DNA of 64,000 nt from Saccharina japonica (taxonomy: Eukaryota; Sar; Phaeophyceae; Laminariales; Laminariaceae), in NCBI GenBank assembly GCA_008828725.1, contig MEHQ01000268.1, positions 124,665-188,664 on the forward strand, in the 5' to 3' direction. Positions 10,576 to 22,499 of this stretch are shown piece by piece. The notes under the pieces are model-generated. The model worked only from the letters and a program-made list of their open reading frames with translations. It had not been told where the DNA came from and did no database searches. Position numbers and translations under genes: made by a program. How positions within the stretch are numbered: position 1 is the stretch's first letter; every line of letters starts with the position of its first letter.

Positions 10576-10904
10576 CCCCCCCTTGCACAACGTGGGCGTA
10601 AAAAACGCCTTCCTGTGGAGACCTTGACATGAAAAATGTAAGCAAACCCCTACAAAGTGTCGACAACATCTCACTCCGGTACGCCTAATAACGGTGTGCT
10701 ACGTTCATTGTTCAATATCTCGTCACAAGGACTATTTTATGCCCACATTGTTATGCACGGGGGGGGGAGGGGGGTTCGGCCACCTTTGCAGCGGAGCGAG
10801 TCGTCGATTGAGCGCGGGCGAAAACTCTTCAACTCACAACTCATCCGTTCGGTAGAGCTTACCGTTTTTTTTCGAGATTATGGCCTGATTGTCTTTGGGT
10901 CAGG

Positions 10905-10995
10905 TTAAAAATTGGTCTCATTGGCTTAGGGTCAGGGTTAGGACTGGGCTGATTGGCTTAGGGTTAGGGTTAAGGCTGATCTTATTGGCTTATAG
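10905..10995 (+). repeat. Degenerate telomere-like tandem repeat
   Basis: Two to three units of roughly 36 bp combine GGCTTAGGGTTAGGGTT with a TGATTGGCTTA spacer. Unlike the other interstitial TTAGGG tracts in this window, I see no inverted ends around it. Confidence 0.6.
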
Positions 10996-11149
10996 GTTAG
11001 TGTTAGTGGTACTAGTCTCGTACACAGTCTGTAGTGTGTATAAACCATTTTCTCGAATATCAGTAAGTGGTAAGCAACCCACTCCATCCGTTCGCTCGGT
11101 TGGGGCAATAAATAGGTAGCAGTCATAATGGGTGATCAAATGTGCCATA

Positions 11150-11945
11150 CAGGATTAAGTCAGCTTGCATCGAGAAAAATCCCCCTAGAGATCGATCGAA
11201 CAAACCGCATCGGTCAAGTTTTACCGCATCGGTAAATTCTACCGAATCGGTCATATCTCTACCACATGGGTCAGAACTCTTAACACATCGCTTGACTCTA
11301 CCGCATTCACCAAACATCAAACCCACAGAGCTTTGCTTAGGTGTACTACAACGGCCAAGTCTATCGCATCGATCAAATCCACTACACAGGTATAATCTAC
11401 TGCACAGATCTAGTCTACCACATCGATCAAATCTACTACACCCATGAAATACATGGAGCTCTACTCGAGTATACCACAGCGATCGAGTCTATCGCATCGA
11501 AAAAAAATACCACATCGATCAATTCAGCGACACATATCTGGTTAGTCTACCACATCGATCGAATCTGCCACATCGATCAAATCTATCAGATCGAACAAAT
11601 CTACGGCATTGATTAAATATATAGAGCACCACAGCGATCAAGTCTATCACATCAATCGAATATAACACATCGATCAAATCTGCTACACAGATCTAGCCTA
11701 CCGCATCGACTGATCAAATCTACGTCGACCAATCTACCAAGTCGATCAAGTTTACCACATCAATTGGTCAAATGTATACCGTATCGATCAAATCTTTGGC
11801 GACATCGACCAATCTACTGTATCAAACCAATCACACCTACGGCATCGACACCAAGATATTTTACCATATCGATCAAATCTATCACATCAATCGCATCAAA
11901 TCTACCGCATCGATCTAATCTTAAACCACATCAACCGATCAAATT
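11150..11945 (+). repeat. ATCGATC-rich degenerate satellite
   Basis: About 800 bp of an 18-24 bp degenerate unit, consensus near CTACCACATCGATCAAAT, with many variants. The array runs into a pure GA run at 11946-11972. Frames through it give Tyr/His/Ile-rich repeats and are not credible proteins. Confidence 0.8.
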
Positions 11946-12114
11946 GGAGAGAGAGAGAGAGAGAGAGAGAGACACTGTAGCATATTGGTATATAACATTG
12001 TACCATCACCTTCACTATTGACTCCTCCCCGGCGCACCCCCTGATGCGGCCCACGAGCTTGCCGTCAAGTCCTTCCTCCAGCTTGAACGTCCTAGAATGA
12101 TCGCGGGCATGCGA

Positions 12115-12249
12115 TTCGACGCGAGTCGACGAGAGAAGAAAAAGGTCTGAATTATTTTTTCTCGAGATAAAGATGAAGGCACGAACGCCTCCGTAGCGGG
12201 GAGAGGGGGGAGGAGAGCCTGCTATGTGACCCCGGATCTGAGTCACGAC
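12115..12249 (-). repeat. Family J repeat, truncated reverse copy
   Basis: Contains TTTTTCTCGAGATAAA, AGGCACGAACG and GTGACCCCGGATCTGAGT, inverse of the module at 42908-43115. It is cut at the left by unrelated sequence and abutted at the right by a family A element. Confidence 0.55.
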
Positions 12250-12363
12250 TATTACGGGGTGGGCTAATGTAGTAAATAGGACCTACGGTACACACAAAAC
12301 CCTATATATTTACCTACTTTTACTCACTTTATTTGGTCCTATTTACTATGGTCCTGCGTGATA
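12250..12363 (+). mobile_element. Family A MITE, copy 3
   Basis: Left end ATTACGGGGTGGGCTAATG carries a family B-like terminus. The interior TAGGACCTACGGTACACAC and right end TTTGGTCCTATTTACTATGG are typical of A. It adjoins a truncated family J copy. Confidence 0.7.
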
Positions 12364-12759
12364 GGGAGGAGAGAGGAAAGAAAGAATAACGACATTGTTT
12401 TTACGGGGAGCGGGATTCCTCGCCGAGCGTACCGAGCGGATCCACGAGACTTCCCACGGAGTGGGGAGTGACATGTACGAAAGCACCGCCGCGAGCGCGT
12501 GGTCGTGGCTTGCTTAAGGCCGGATGTTCGCCCGGCGGCGAAAGGGGTAAAAAAAACACTTAAAAAAACACACGGTAAAAAAGCCACGGCCAAGAAAAGA
12601 AAGAGGTATTTTTGAGCCGAAACAAGAGACTAAACCCTAAAGGGATTTAGAAAAGGTGCTTATATTTTGAGACAGTGAAAAACAAATATAATGTATACCT
12701 GGTAAATGATGTTCATCCTGTTATCCTCCCATTCTATTTGATCTTTGCTTCGTACGCAC

Positions 12760-13604
12760 CTGTACCGAGGCAGCAGACCGGAAAAATACCCGCTCTGCTC
12801 GCACGGGTCCAGGAGAACCGTCACGCGACCACTAGCTCCCCTCTCGTTTCTGGCTCCGAGATGAAAGCCGGCGTTCAACCCGACTCCGAAAGTTGTTATG
12901 GCCGTCAGCGCGAACACGCACAGGAAAAGGGGGGCCCAAAACGCCACAACCCCTTCTCCAATCGGGAACAAAGGAGGGTCCTTTTGGAGCGCCGCATCAT
13001 CGAGGTAAGCCGCCGCTGGCGACGATCCCCGCGCTTTCCTCCCCCTTGCTCTCCTTCCTCCTCCTCTTCCTCCTCCTCCTCCTCCTCCTCCCCTCCCTCC
13101 CCCCCCCCCCCCTCCCCCCCCCCCCCCCCCCTCCACTCCCACTCCCGCTCCCCCCACTCCCACTCCTCCCTCCGCCACTCCTGCGGCGGGGCCCGCTAGC
13201 ACCGGGTCGACAGCCCCCTCCCCCTCCTCCTCCTCCTCCTCCCCTTCCTCCTCCTTCTCCTCTTCCCCTTCGTCGATTTTCCCCCCTTTCTGAACAGGCT
13301 CACCGATGGCGTCTCCCGCCCAAGAGAGAAAGTGCACGCTGCAGCGGAGCAGGTGCCCCGCGGTTGACACCAGAAAATCGTTTTCTCCCCCTCCCCCTCC
13401 CCCCTCGCCCCCGCCGTTTTTGCTCAAGTCTTCAGAATCAGCCGCTGCTCCCGCTGGTGCTGCCGCCGCTGCTGTCGCCCCTACCGCTTGCTCAGTCGCC
13501 GCCGCAGCCGCCGCTACCGCTGGCTTAGCGTCCGCCGTCGCCGCACCGGCTGATGACGCTGCTGCTGCTGATTTCGCTGCTGCCGACGATTTAACTTCTG
13601 CCAT
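12760..13604 (-). CDS. First exon of an Ala/Gly/Glu-rich membrane protein
   Basis: The ATG at 13604-13602 has a good context (AAAAATGGC) and opens 281 codons, ending two bases into a codon at a donor CGGTACAG|gtgcgt. Residues 1-60 are Ala-rich. Residues 77-105 are hydrophobic and contain LLRCSVHFLSWAGDAIGEPV. Residues 112-130 are a Glu run, 143-185 a Gly-rich block, and 180-193 are basic (GRRARGRKARG). Residues 217-250 form a likely transmembrane helix (AFWAPLFLCVFALTAITTF), followed by a short loop with Cys268. The pyrimidine-rich appearance of the DNA strand comes from the Gly and Glu codons. The family is unknown. A membrane anchor with charged linkers is all that can be inferred. Later exons were not found with confidence; 8849-8229 is a candidate last exon on the same strand. 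Confidence 0.6.
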
Positions 13605-13889
13605 TTTTCTTGGTGGCTCTCGCTGCGCTTTTTGTGTGTACCTCGAGTGCCGGCAACCTGTACGAGTACCTAAAGGTATGCTGTTTTGTTTCGCGCTATG
13701 TGTCTGCGGTTTTTTCAAGTGTAGACACTGGTGGGCAGGTGTGATCGGGCGGAGCAGGGGAGAGATCGGAGCGGGGAAGGGGGGGCCAACATTAAAGCTA
13801 CAACAACCTGGACGCCTGCTGGTAGCACAATAATACAGGGCGGGCGGGGTTTCCGTACGCGTCTTTCATGTGCGTTTTTTATTTTCATT

Positions 13890-14125
13890 TATTTTTTATC
13901 CTCCCGCGGATGGGTAAAACTAAATATTAAGCCCCCCACATTTCCACGTTCCGCCTCGTGTCGTGTGTCAATTCACTCCATGCCCCCTCGGCAGCATCAG
14001 CCCCTGCTGCTGCTACTACCACGGAGACATGAGCATGTTGACCCGACCTGGCCCCCGAAAGGGTCAGGTGCGGTGGGGATAGCCACCCGAAGAGTCATCT
14101 CTCCGGGAAGTGTGGAACTTGCGCG
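13890..14125 (+). repeat. Family K dispersed repeat, copy 1
   Basis: Contains TATCCTCCCGCGGATGGGTA, TTCACTCCATGCCCCCTCGG and GGTGCGGTGGGGATAGCCAC. An inverse, nearly full copy lies at 44205-44428 and a 5' fragment at 41868-41960. No coding sense. Confidence 0.65.
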
Positions 14126-17100
14126 AGCTCATCCACCAACAAAAACCCAGGCCAAGAAGCCCCCCCCCAGGCCAAGAAGCCTCCCCGCCAAACTCGGACC
14201 AGTTACGGTCCACCCTACCCGTTTGGGCGTGGTTTTCTTTTTTCGGAGTGCTTCTAAGTGACCAACGTTGAAGCTCATGCCACTACTTGTAGTGGCGGAT
14301 GGCGAGAATAAGAATAAGAAAGCAAGGAGCTGTCTGGCACGCGGGCGCAGCTCGTACTGCTATCAGCAGGCATGTACTCGTAGACGAAACGTATGAGACA
14401 CCCGACATATAAAAAATAAGAGATCCTCATTTCCTATTTCATTATCTAGATTGTTCCGGATGGATGTCATGTATAGGTACCAAAAATGGACATTTTCCCG
14501 GAATACTTTCACTTTTCACCTCCGGCCGCGGGTCTTTTCTCGCGCTATCGGCTGCGGGGCACGTGGGGGGCCCGCGTGTACGCCACGGCGCAAGTGCGGG
14601 TCCCGGCCGAGGCCCGTGGGGCGTGCCCTGGGCCTTAAAAGTCGCACATTCTGGCAAATAACTCAGGGGAGGCGTTCCGACTTGACACCGCCTCGCAACT
14701 ACTCTGAAACACCTGACCTACGACTGTTTTTTTATCCGTATGCATTTTGATGGTTCGTTTTTGGCCCGCCGCATGGACGGAACACACAGAGTACGCACCA
14801 CGCACGAGACAGCAAGGATCACACCGACATTGAACGAGGCATACACCAAGCGTCGTGCAGCAGTAGTTGATACCATGTTGCATGCGTCTGCTCTCTCTGG
14901 GCTGTGTACAGCAGTAGAACAGTTGTACGAGACGCTTGCAAAATCACATGCGCATTTTATGTAAATTTATAAATTTGGTTCCAAGATTTTGAAATCTACG
15001 TAGAGTACATACGAGTACATACACAGATCTACGAGTACTATGTACAGCACGAGTATCGTAGGCATATTATATTTACCTTTCTCTATCTACGTGGACGATA
15101 AGCCAATCTACATACATACGGATATGAGTATTTTGGTGCAGCAGTAGTAGTAAGAAGCTGCATAACACACAGTAGCCGCTGTTCAGATTGTTGCCTTTGT
15201 GACGGCTGTGGTGTCCTGTTTGCGTGCGCAGAACCCGTAGCACACAGCTAGCAGGGGAAATCCAGCAGGTCTAACTGTGACGGCTACGAACTACTGCTGT
15301 GTTCAGTCTTTCTTTGTGTATGCGTGTGTGCATGTTTGATGTATGCGATTCCAGTAAAACTTCCCCCTCTGATTTGACGTACCCACGTAGTACAGCAGCG
15401 ATTGAAAACAACAAAACAGCCAATACCCGTCACGGGTATGGATAACACTTGATACTCGCCGAGAATTTGGGCCCCGGGCGCCGGGGTACCCAGGTGTTCG
15501 ACGGGTACCCTTAAACGAGTACTCGGCTGCTACCGGCTGCTACACGCGTACCAGGGTACCCGCCCAAAATGTAGTAAATATTGTATTTTTATCTAGGACC
15601 GGGGCGGGACTCGTCGGGCAACAGCTCTGTCACAACTATCTTGTGCTTATACTCATCTGTATAGCGTAGAACAGCCGTGATACCTCGTTGTGTACTATTT
15701 ATTGTGTGCACACTCTGCTCTCCAGCACAACAACTAGATATAACTGTGTGTGCTCTGTGTACTCAATCGTTGTGTATTGTGTATTGTATGTGCTCTGTGC
15801 TATGCTGTCGGTACTGTTCTGTATACAACAGTCACTTCTTCTGTGGACCGGTATTGCGTAGTCTAGGTCCGGTCTGTGTGTATAGTCTTCGTACTGAACT
15901 TTTGATACGCTATGTACTCTGCGTGATATCTGCTGCTGTAGTTTGGCCCGGCTGGCGAGATGTCAATCTCACAGGTTGTCTACCCGGCCTCGCCCGGATT
16001 ATCAGGGTGTTTTGCTTCGTTTTTATTCGCGCTGTGCCACCTCCTCCTCGACGAGGTTTCGAGGCCGCCACGTGCGTGTTCGCCAGCGCCCAGCGGATGC
16101 TTTGGGAAGCCGCTTGCTGTCCACAAACGGTGTACGCAGCAGAGTCAGCTGTTTGCCCTTATACCGGTCCTGGGATATAATCTACCGTTGGGTTGCGTGG
16201 ATCACACACGAAGTACGTTTTTCAGGCGCATTTACTACAAAACAGTAGCCACGACAAAAAAAAATGTTGCAGATCGTGATTTCACTTTTTTTGAGGTTAA
16301 TCACAAAACCTTGTGTACCGGTCGGTTTGGTTTACCGCATATTAGCTCTTCCAAGCTATTTGTGCTCGGGTATGTGCTTCTACGCGTCAAACAAAAAAAA
16401 CTTTTTATATTTAATGTGTTCAGGTGCGGGGGTGCAATCTGGGCAGAACAATAAAATAATTAGATTGCTTTTATTTGCAATTTCATATTATTTCGTACCA
16501 GAATTACAGTAGAGTTAATTGAATATTTTCGGAGTTCGGGCAAACGAAATGGCGTCGCGATTCACGAGTTGTTCGTGGATCTACTCGACATAACAAATCA
16601 CCACTCAACACAAATACTCGTGGTAGTGGGGGCCTGAGCCTGCAGTTCATAACCTATGGGTCAAGAGAAACGAGCTTAGGTTGGCACGAACGATATAAAA
16701 CTTCGGTTTAAAAACAAAGCTCACCAGTGTGGGATCGACTTTAAACCCTACACAAAATAGCTAGATCGACGTCGGACACAAAAAGTCGTCCAGCCTGGAC
16801 AACGAACTAAAGTTTCTATACACCGGTAGCCCACTGTACCTCAGATACAATATCAGCTCGTGACATATTTTTCGTTAGCAATGGCGGTCGCTACAACTAC
16901 TTTTCCCTTTCAACAAGACAGCAGTCTAATATACCACATACTACATGTTTGCTAAAAAAAGAGAACTATGAAGCATGCGCGATCTCTTTTCGACGTGCGA
17001 CACCCCCGGGATTTCAAGTGACCAACATCCCGAAGGGGAACCTTGTACTGTATACAGGTACTCGTACCGTACCTGGTATAAATTCCTGGTGCACATGATC

Positions 17101-17280
17101 CGTCATATCTACAGTAAGTACTCGTAGTTTATACGAGTACGAGTAGATCGCGTTTGACGGGTGAGATCTGTATGATAATACGGTTCTCTCGCACACCAAC
17201 AATATCATACCGGCAAATACAGGATCTAGATACCCTAATCTTATCACAATGATCTGTACGTAGATCGTCTGAGTAGATAG
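14126..17280. other. No gene recognised
   Basis: Open frames here (for example 15677-16180 and 15960-16454) lack splice signals and protein character. A 17-bp tandem of AGGCCAAGAAGCC lies at 14149-14181. The region 16990-17050 shares CCCCCGGGA...CCGAAGGGG...CCTTGT with 46298-46345, a short dispersed repeat. Confidence 0.4.
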
Positions 17281-17520
17281 ATCATGATCTGTCCCTCTGC
17301 GTTTGTTTTGTTTTTTTTCATCATCCCATTCATTATATTCGCCCTCCTTTTCTCTCTATCCTTCCTACTAATAGCCGTAGCTCAGATTCGGCGTCACAAA
17401 GTAAGCTCTTCTCCCTTCTCCCCACTAACGGTTCTTGCCTTGATTTTTTATCGCGAGAAGACTCCAGCCCTTTCTTCCCTCGTCGACTCTCATGCGTTGG
17501 TCTCTAAAAATCCGGTCAAT
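17281..17520 (+). repeat. Family J dispersed repeat, copy 1
   Basis: Module order is a CCCATTCATTATATTCGCCC block, a CTATCCTTCCTACTAATAG block, a TCAGATTCGGCGTCACAAAG block, a TTTATCGCGAGAAGAC block, then CCTTTCTTCCCTCGTCGACT. The same order appears at 42908-43115 and 27895-28290, and inverted at 57640-57860. Confidence 0.65.
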
Positions 17521-18815
17521 CTGAAATGTTCTGTTGTTGTTGTTGTTTTCGTTTTTTCTTCTTTTCTTTCTTCAGGTTGGTGGTTCACTTTTCGACTTAA
17601 TATTTCAATCAAATCACGGCCGCCGCCCGACGCCGCAAACACGTGTTTATCAACAGCAAGCCATCAAACCACAAGAAGAGAACATCCGGGCGGAACTATC
17701 ACGTTTTTTTTTCGCAGCTACGAGCATCAATCAAGTCAAGAGGATACGTACGTAGAACATGCGCACTTTTGAGCCTCTTGGGACTCCGAGAGGGCGCGAT
17801 GTTACATGATGACCGGGCGAGACACTCCACGCCCGCCCTACCCGTATGCATGTACTACAGTAGTAGTCTACTTTACGCCGTAGATCGAATGAGTACCCAG
17901 AGACTCTATCTACACCACGGTTCGAGTGGCGTGGCGTGGGTGCGCCGCGTATGCTTCCATGGGTTCAACAGCTTCGTAGATATCATACCTATGATACGAG
18001 TACCTCGTATGTTTTACTCTTCAAAATGAACATGTCGGTTTGTGAGTCCACCCAAAGCTGACCAATACCCAGCTTTGCAAGCTGCGTGACACCCTGGTGC
18101 GTCGGCCACGCGTGTTAGATGGACACGTATCATCAAGGACGTGGGTCGGCGACCCACCTGGGTGTCGCCACGGTAAGGACACAGGACGGTACTCTCACGC
18201 ATCTTTAGGGATGGCTTCGGCTTATTGTTGTGTGGTGCGAGTTCGTATCGTCTCGTTTACTCGTCGTATCGCATGTTCTTTTCTTGTGTCAGGAGAAGGT
18301 CTGATAACATGAAGCTTGGCGAGACGAGGCAGTATTGTGGGGAAAGCCTAGGAGCACCCGCAGGGACATACCTTCTTCCTTGGGTCGGGATCAAGACTCC
18401 AGCGTAGGCCGTGCAGCAAGTGGGAGATCAGCCGGGACGGCTAGACTGCTGTTGTTGTGCTCGTAGAAAGGTGCTCGACAACTTGGATGCGGCATAACTG
18501 CGTATTTCGTCGGTATGCGGCGCGTTTGTCATTGGCTCTGCAAAATGCGGCGTGATTTTCATTGGTCGATATTGACGTTGTGGTCGTTGTGGTCGAGTAC
18601 TCGTACTTGTACCTCGTACCATACGTAGCGAGTTGTTGCTATGTGTTGTGTGGTGTGTCCCTGCGTTTTTCTTTTCCCGTGTGCGTGAGTACTGGCGGTC
18701 GCGCTGAGGTTCGGATATGGGTTGTTGTGTCTCACACCAAACACACGAATTTCAGATTTCAGAGACGATTATATTCAAAAAAAAAAAAAAAAAAGTGAAA
18801 AGTGAAAATGGCGGC

Positions 18816-18911
18816 TGGGAAGATCTCGTCGACATATTTCCCAACTCTGGGAAGATATCGTCGACATATTTCCTAATTCTGGGAAGATGTCGACGAATTT
18901 CCCAATTCCCA
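18816..18911 (+). repeat. Triplicated 32-36 bp repeat
   Basis: Three tandem copies of CTGGGAAGATMTCGTCGACA followed by a TATTTCCCAA-type tail, after an A-run at 18778-18794. No coding meaning is evident. Confidence 0.7.
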
Positions 18912-19797
18912 TCACACGTACGATGGTAGACGCGTCGCTACCCAGTAGGCGTTTGCAATATCTCTGTTGTTTCGAGACAATCAGCTTTTTTCTAAAATAT
19001 GTCCGAGTCCGAGAGAGGATACACAGTGTGTGATATGGTTAAACAATACCTGGTATGTGTTCCATGACACATCATCACGCGCACAGATATTTCAGATCCC
19101 CAGCGCATGATCTATGCTCGTAGTTCTTTCGAGACAGACAGACGATCCCTGGTTTGTATGATGTGATCTGCAGGATCTAGATCATGTTCGTCGGGCGGGG
19201 GGGGGGGGGGGGTCTATCTGTGTGACACGAATGATCTGTATGATTATGATTAGGGGTTCTTGCCCAAAAAATCACAACAAACATCAAATTAATACAGGGT
19301 CTACTACTTACTACATACAGTAGTACTGACCCCGGATCTGAGTTACGACCAAGAGGGAGAGATAAAAAAGGGGGAAGATAATAAATGGGACGGATAACAA
19401 AAAAAAAACTCATGTGTTCATGGAAAATGGGCCAAAAACAAAAGAAAAACAAAAATAAATGTCGCGCCTTCGGAGACGGCTGCAAAAAAAACACAACACG
19501 TTTTTTGTTGTTGTTGGTATGGCTTCTTCTTGGGTGTTTTTTTCTGCTTCTACAGTACGTAGCCGTCATGAGCCTGCCTGCCTGCCTGCCTGCCTGTCCA
19601 CAGCCGTAGTATTAGCTGTGCCCACTCGCACCCTCTCTGTGGTGGTCCAATTCGCCCGCCCGACATAAAATCGGGCAATACCGCCCGGCATATATCCGGT
19701 AATACCTACTGTATGTACCGTACCAGGCACCACGACTATCTTCACGGGGCAACCACCCCGAGCAGGCGGCCGGGTCAGGAACTTTTCTAAATCTCAC

Positions 19798-19935
19798 GGG
19801 CCGGACCGGGCCGGGCCGGGTCGGGTTGGGTTGGGTCGGGTCGGATCAGGTCAGAAGCTTTTCAAACTCGTACGGGTCGGGTTAATGGGTCACCCTTACC
19901 CGGCCCGACCCGACCCGACCTGACCTGACCTGACC
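19798..19935 (+). repeat. Family P inverted GGGTC repeat element, copy 1
   Basis: A GGGTCGGGTT-type pentamer run on the left faces a CCCGACCCGACC run on the right, with AAGCTTTTCAAACTCGTACGG between. Similar inverted pentamer elements occur at 26385-26548, 31070-31220 and 55130-55225. Confidence 0.7.
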
Positions 19936-20580
19936 CGTGAAGCTTGATCCGATCCGTGCATAACACCAGCAACTACTGGTGCTAAATAAATGAAACACAA
20001 ATCGAACGCCCTCCCTCGCTTTTCTCTCCCCAAAGTTAGAAACATGTTGCCAGAGACGGCAAAGAAAACCACAAATGATAAAGAACAAGGTTGGAGGAAG
20101 AGCGCCCGGGGGGGGGGGGGGGGGGGGCTAGAACATAGAGACAAGGACGACCACGATGACGAGCAAACTAACAGCAAAATTTCAAAACCAAAAAAAAAAA
20201 AAAAAACGGAAACGTTACGAGACACCCCAAGAAACAGAAAAGGGAGAAAGCAAAAACGAAAAATAAAAACGAGCTACCTGGTATTATACGTACTACTGTA
20301 GCGAAAAATAAAATAAAAACAGAGAGCTAAAAATAAAAACGGAGAGCGTAAAAGAAACGCATGTATCATATATAGTATGTATGTGTCGGTTCTCGTGCTA
20401 TATGTAGGCCCAAAATCAAGCCCAAGCTATTCAAGAGAGATGCATGCACATAGAAGGACGACCAGAAACAAAACATAAAATAAAATAACACGCACTCAGG
20501 AGGGTACGCCCCACCCAACCAACATCTAAACCAACCAACCAACTTCGCCTTCATCCCCCCCCCCCCTACAAAAAAACGCC

Positions 20581-21069
20581 TCACGTCTCCACTATCACAG
20601 CCGCCGCTGCCGCCGCCGCGTCACCCTCCCCGCCTTCCCGAACCTCTTGACTCCCAACGCCCTCTGTCTCCCCCGCGTCTGCCTTCCCACCACTTTCGTC
20701 CCCACCACCACTACCAATATCACCGGGGGTTACCGCGTCTGAAATTAACGGGGACGAATCACCACCGTCCCCGCCCCCCACCGCCTCCTTTCCTTCGGCA
20801 CCCCCTTGTTGCTGAGGTACGGCGCTCAGAAAGGGGTTGATAACCCTGCCCATAACCATCTGCATGATTCCCCCCACCTCGTTTCCCTTCCCCCTCTGTC
20901 CATCCTTGTCCCCCCCTCCTTCCTCTCCGGGAACGCCTGCTGGGGTTTCGACTGCGACGCTCGCGTCGCCACCTTTATCCTTGGCGTGATCTAGCTCTGC
21001 TGCGTCATTTCCGGCGCAATCCTTGTCGGGCGCTTGGTTTTCTCCGTTTTCTTCGCCCTCCCTAACGTC

Positions 21070-21101
<32 letters not shown>

Positions 21102-21162
21102 CGATTTTGTCACCGTCTACCTTCCCGTTTTTGTCACCAGCACCGCTGCTGTCGGCGCTTTT
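20581..21162 (-). CDS. Probable terminal exon, acidic Gly/Asp-rich protein
   Basis: On the minus strand an open frame of 193 codons ends in TGA at 20581. It is hydrophilic (SADSSGAGDKNGKVDGD, a seven-Ser run, ENGENQAPDKD) with a single hydrophobic island, GGIMQMVMGRVINPFLSAV, before a Gly/Asp/Glu-rich tail and a final Ala run. A candidate acceptor (CGAAGACCAG|AAAAGC) would give phase 0 and would join it to the block at 21272-21670 through a 109-bp intron, but the tract before it is purine-rich, so the join is uncertain. If the intron is not used, the upstream frame stops at 21134 instead. No family is recognised. Confidence 0.45.
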
Positions 21163-21271
21163 CTGGTCTTCGCCCTCCTCCCCCTTCTTCAACGCCACCG
21201 CGGTTACTGGCCGTGGTGGTGCCCTTATCTTCTTCTTCTTCGTCTTCGTCTTTGTTGTTGGCACTGCTCAC

Positions 21272-21670
21272 GGCAGCGATATTTTCTTCCTCCGCCGCTG
21301 CTGCCACCTCCCCTACGCTGCCACCAATTTTCCTGTCGCTATTGCCAACATTGCTGCTGTCGCTTTCGCTTTTTGTCGGGATGATATCAGAGCTTGAAAC
21401 CCCACCACCAACCAACCACCCACCACCACCACCACCACCACCACCACCACCGCCACCACCACCGGCAGGCGAAAACAGAGCAGGGTGCCGCCTAGCCGTG
21501 TCGCGAATCTGGGCGCGCAATCTCGCCGCCCCGGCCTCCCGAGCCTCCGCCGCGCTCTCGAGCACCTCCAGATAGTGCCTCAGACGTTCAGCGGGAATCG
21601 CCTGCTGGGATTCTACCAAACCCTCCAGCCCGGGAATGACCGCCATCTCGTCTTTGAGGGTTTCCACAGC
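21272..21670 (-). CDS. Exon with an amphipathic helical segment, unknown protein
   Basis: The minus-strand acceptor CGCCATTTTCAG|GCTGTG at 21671 follows a long C/T-rich tract (21690-21760). The exon opens with AVETLKDEMAVIPGLEGLVE and continues for about 70 residues of helix-like, charged sequence (ERLRHYLEVLESAAEAREAG). A polyglycine run from GGT codons (about 21411-21465) and an acidic Ser-rich stretch follow, to a good donor GCTGCC|gtgagc. Phase is 0 at both ends, which matches the phase-0 donor of the CLASP exon at 27510, so this could be a 3' exon of the CLASP gene across a 5.8-kb intron. I see no CLASP-specific homology to confirm it, and plus-strand exons lie in that gap. Confidence 0.55.
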
Positions 21671-21928
21671 CTGAAAATGGCGCGAACGCAACGGGTTCGG
21701 GGTTAGGGTATGGGTATGGGGGTGGGGTTGTTTGGGTCGGGGTTTGGATTCGGATTTAGGCTTTTTTTTGTTTGATCTTCTTTCCATCCCATCAATTATG
21801 GTCGGCCTACTTCTCCTTCTCCCTCCCCCCCTTCATAGTTCATATCCGGGGTACTAGCATAGCGGTCAGTCTTTCCCCGCCTTTCCGCTAGACGGTACGT
21901 ACGCGCATTCATCTTTGCCAGGACTACA

Positions 21929-22180
21929 GTAGTGCTACGGTAGAGGTAGCACGTTTTGGCCGAATCGTTTTCTGAACGATCGGGCTCCTTAACCCAAATT
22001 CGTCGGACTTTCATTTTTGTGACGAATAATATTTGAGAGTATACTTCGGTCATGAGGTTTCGCATCCGGCAGCACTTTTATTTTCCTCCAAAATCATTTT
22101 TCTCGGCGAGGTACGAGTATGACGCTCCTTAAGTGAAGAGCTCAGGAAAATCATGGTGCACCTCTATCGTAGCATGCGTC
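21929..22180 (-). mobile_element. Family H palindromic element, copy 2
   Basis: Reverse-oriented copy of 5622-5868. It begins AGTGCTACGGTAGAGGTAGC and ends CTCTATCGTAGCATGCGTC; the shared interior includes GACTTTCATTTTTGTGACGA. Identity is high, so both copies are fairly young. Confidence 0.7.
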
Positions 22181-22339
22181 CCGCAGCATTTTTCTTCCCT
22201 CATCGACTCGCGTCGATTTGTGCGTGCATACACACGTTATCGTAAAGGCCGCTTTTCTCCAATTCCTTTTTTCGCACAAGAAAAAAAAAACACACACACA
22301 CACACACACTCTCGGTGGGTCTCGAACTCGCGAAAAGAG

Positions 22340-22440
22340 AACGTTTATTAGGAATCGGGAACCGATACAAAAATAAACTGCTAGTTTGTTGTAGAGAGAA
22401 TTCGGCGTTATGGTTCATATTCTTTGGCCGAGTTTTTTTT
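22340..22440 (+). repeat. Family F fragment
   Basis: Shares ATCGGGAACCGATACAA, GTTTGTTGTAGAGAGAATTC and TTATGGTTCATATTCTTTGG with the 5' half of 3140-3385. A CA run of about ten units lies just upstream (22290-22309). Confidence 0.55.
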
Positions 22441-22499
22441 GTAGTTACGAGGACATAATAACCCTATGGGAGCTTCAGAGGGGATTATGGACGGCAAAA

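Noticed and set aside
21690-21745. GGGTTAGGGTATGGG read as an interstitial telomere tract
   Set aside because: It has only one TTAGGG-like unit and is better explained as the pyrimidine tract (on the minus strand) before the acceptor at 21671.
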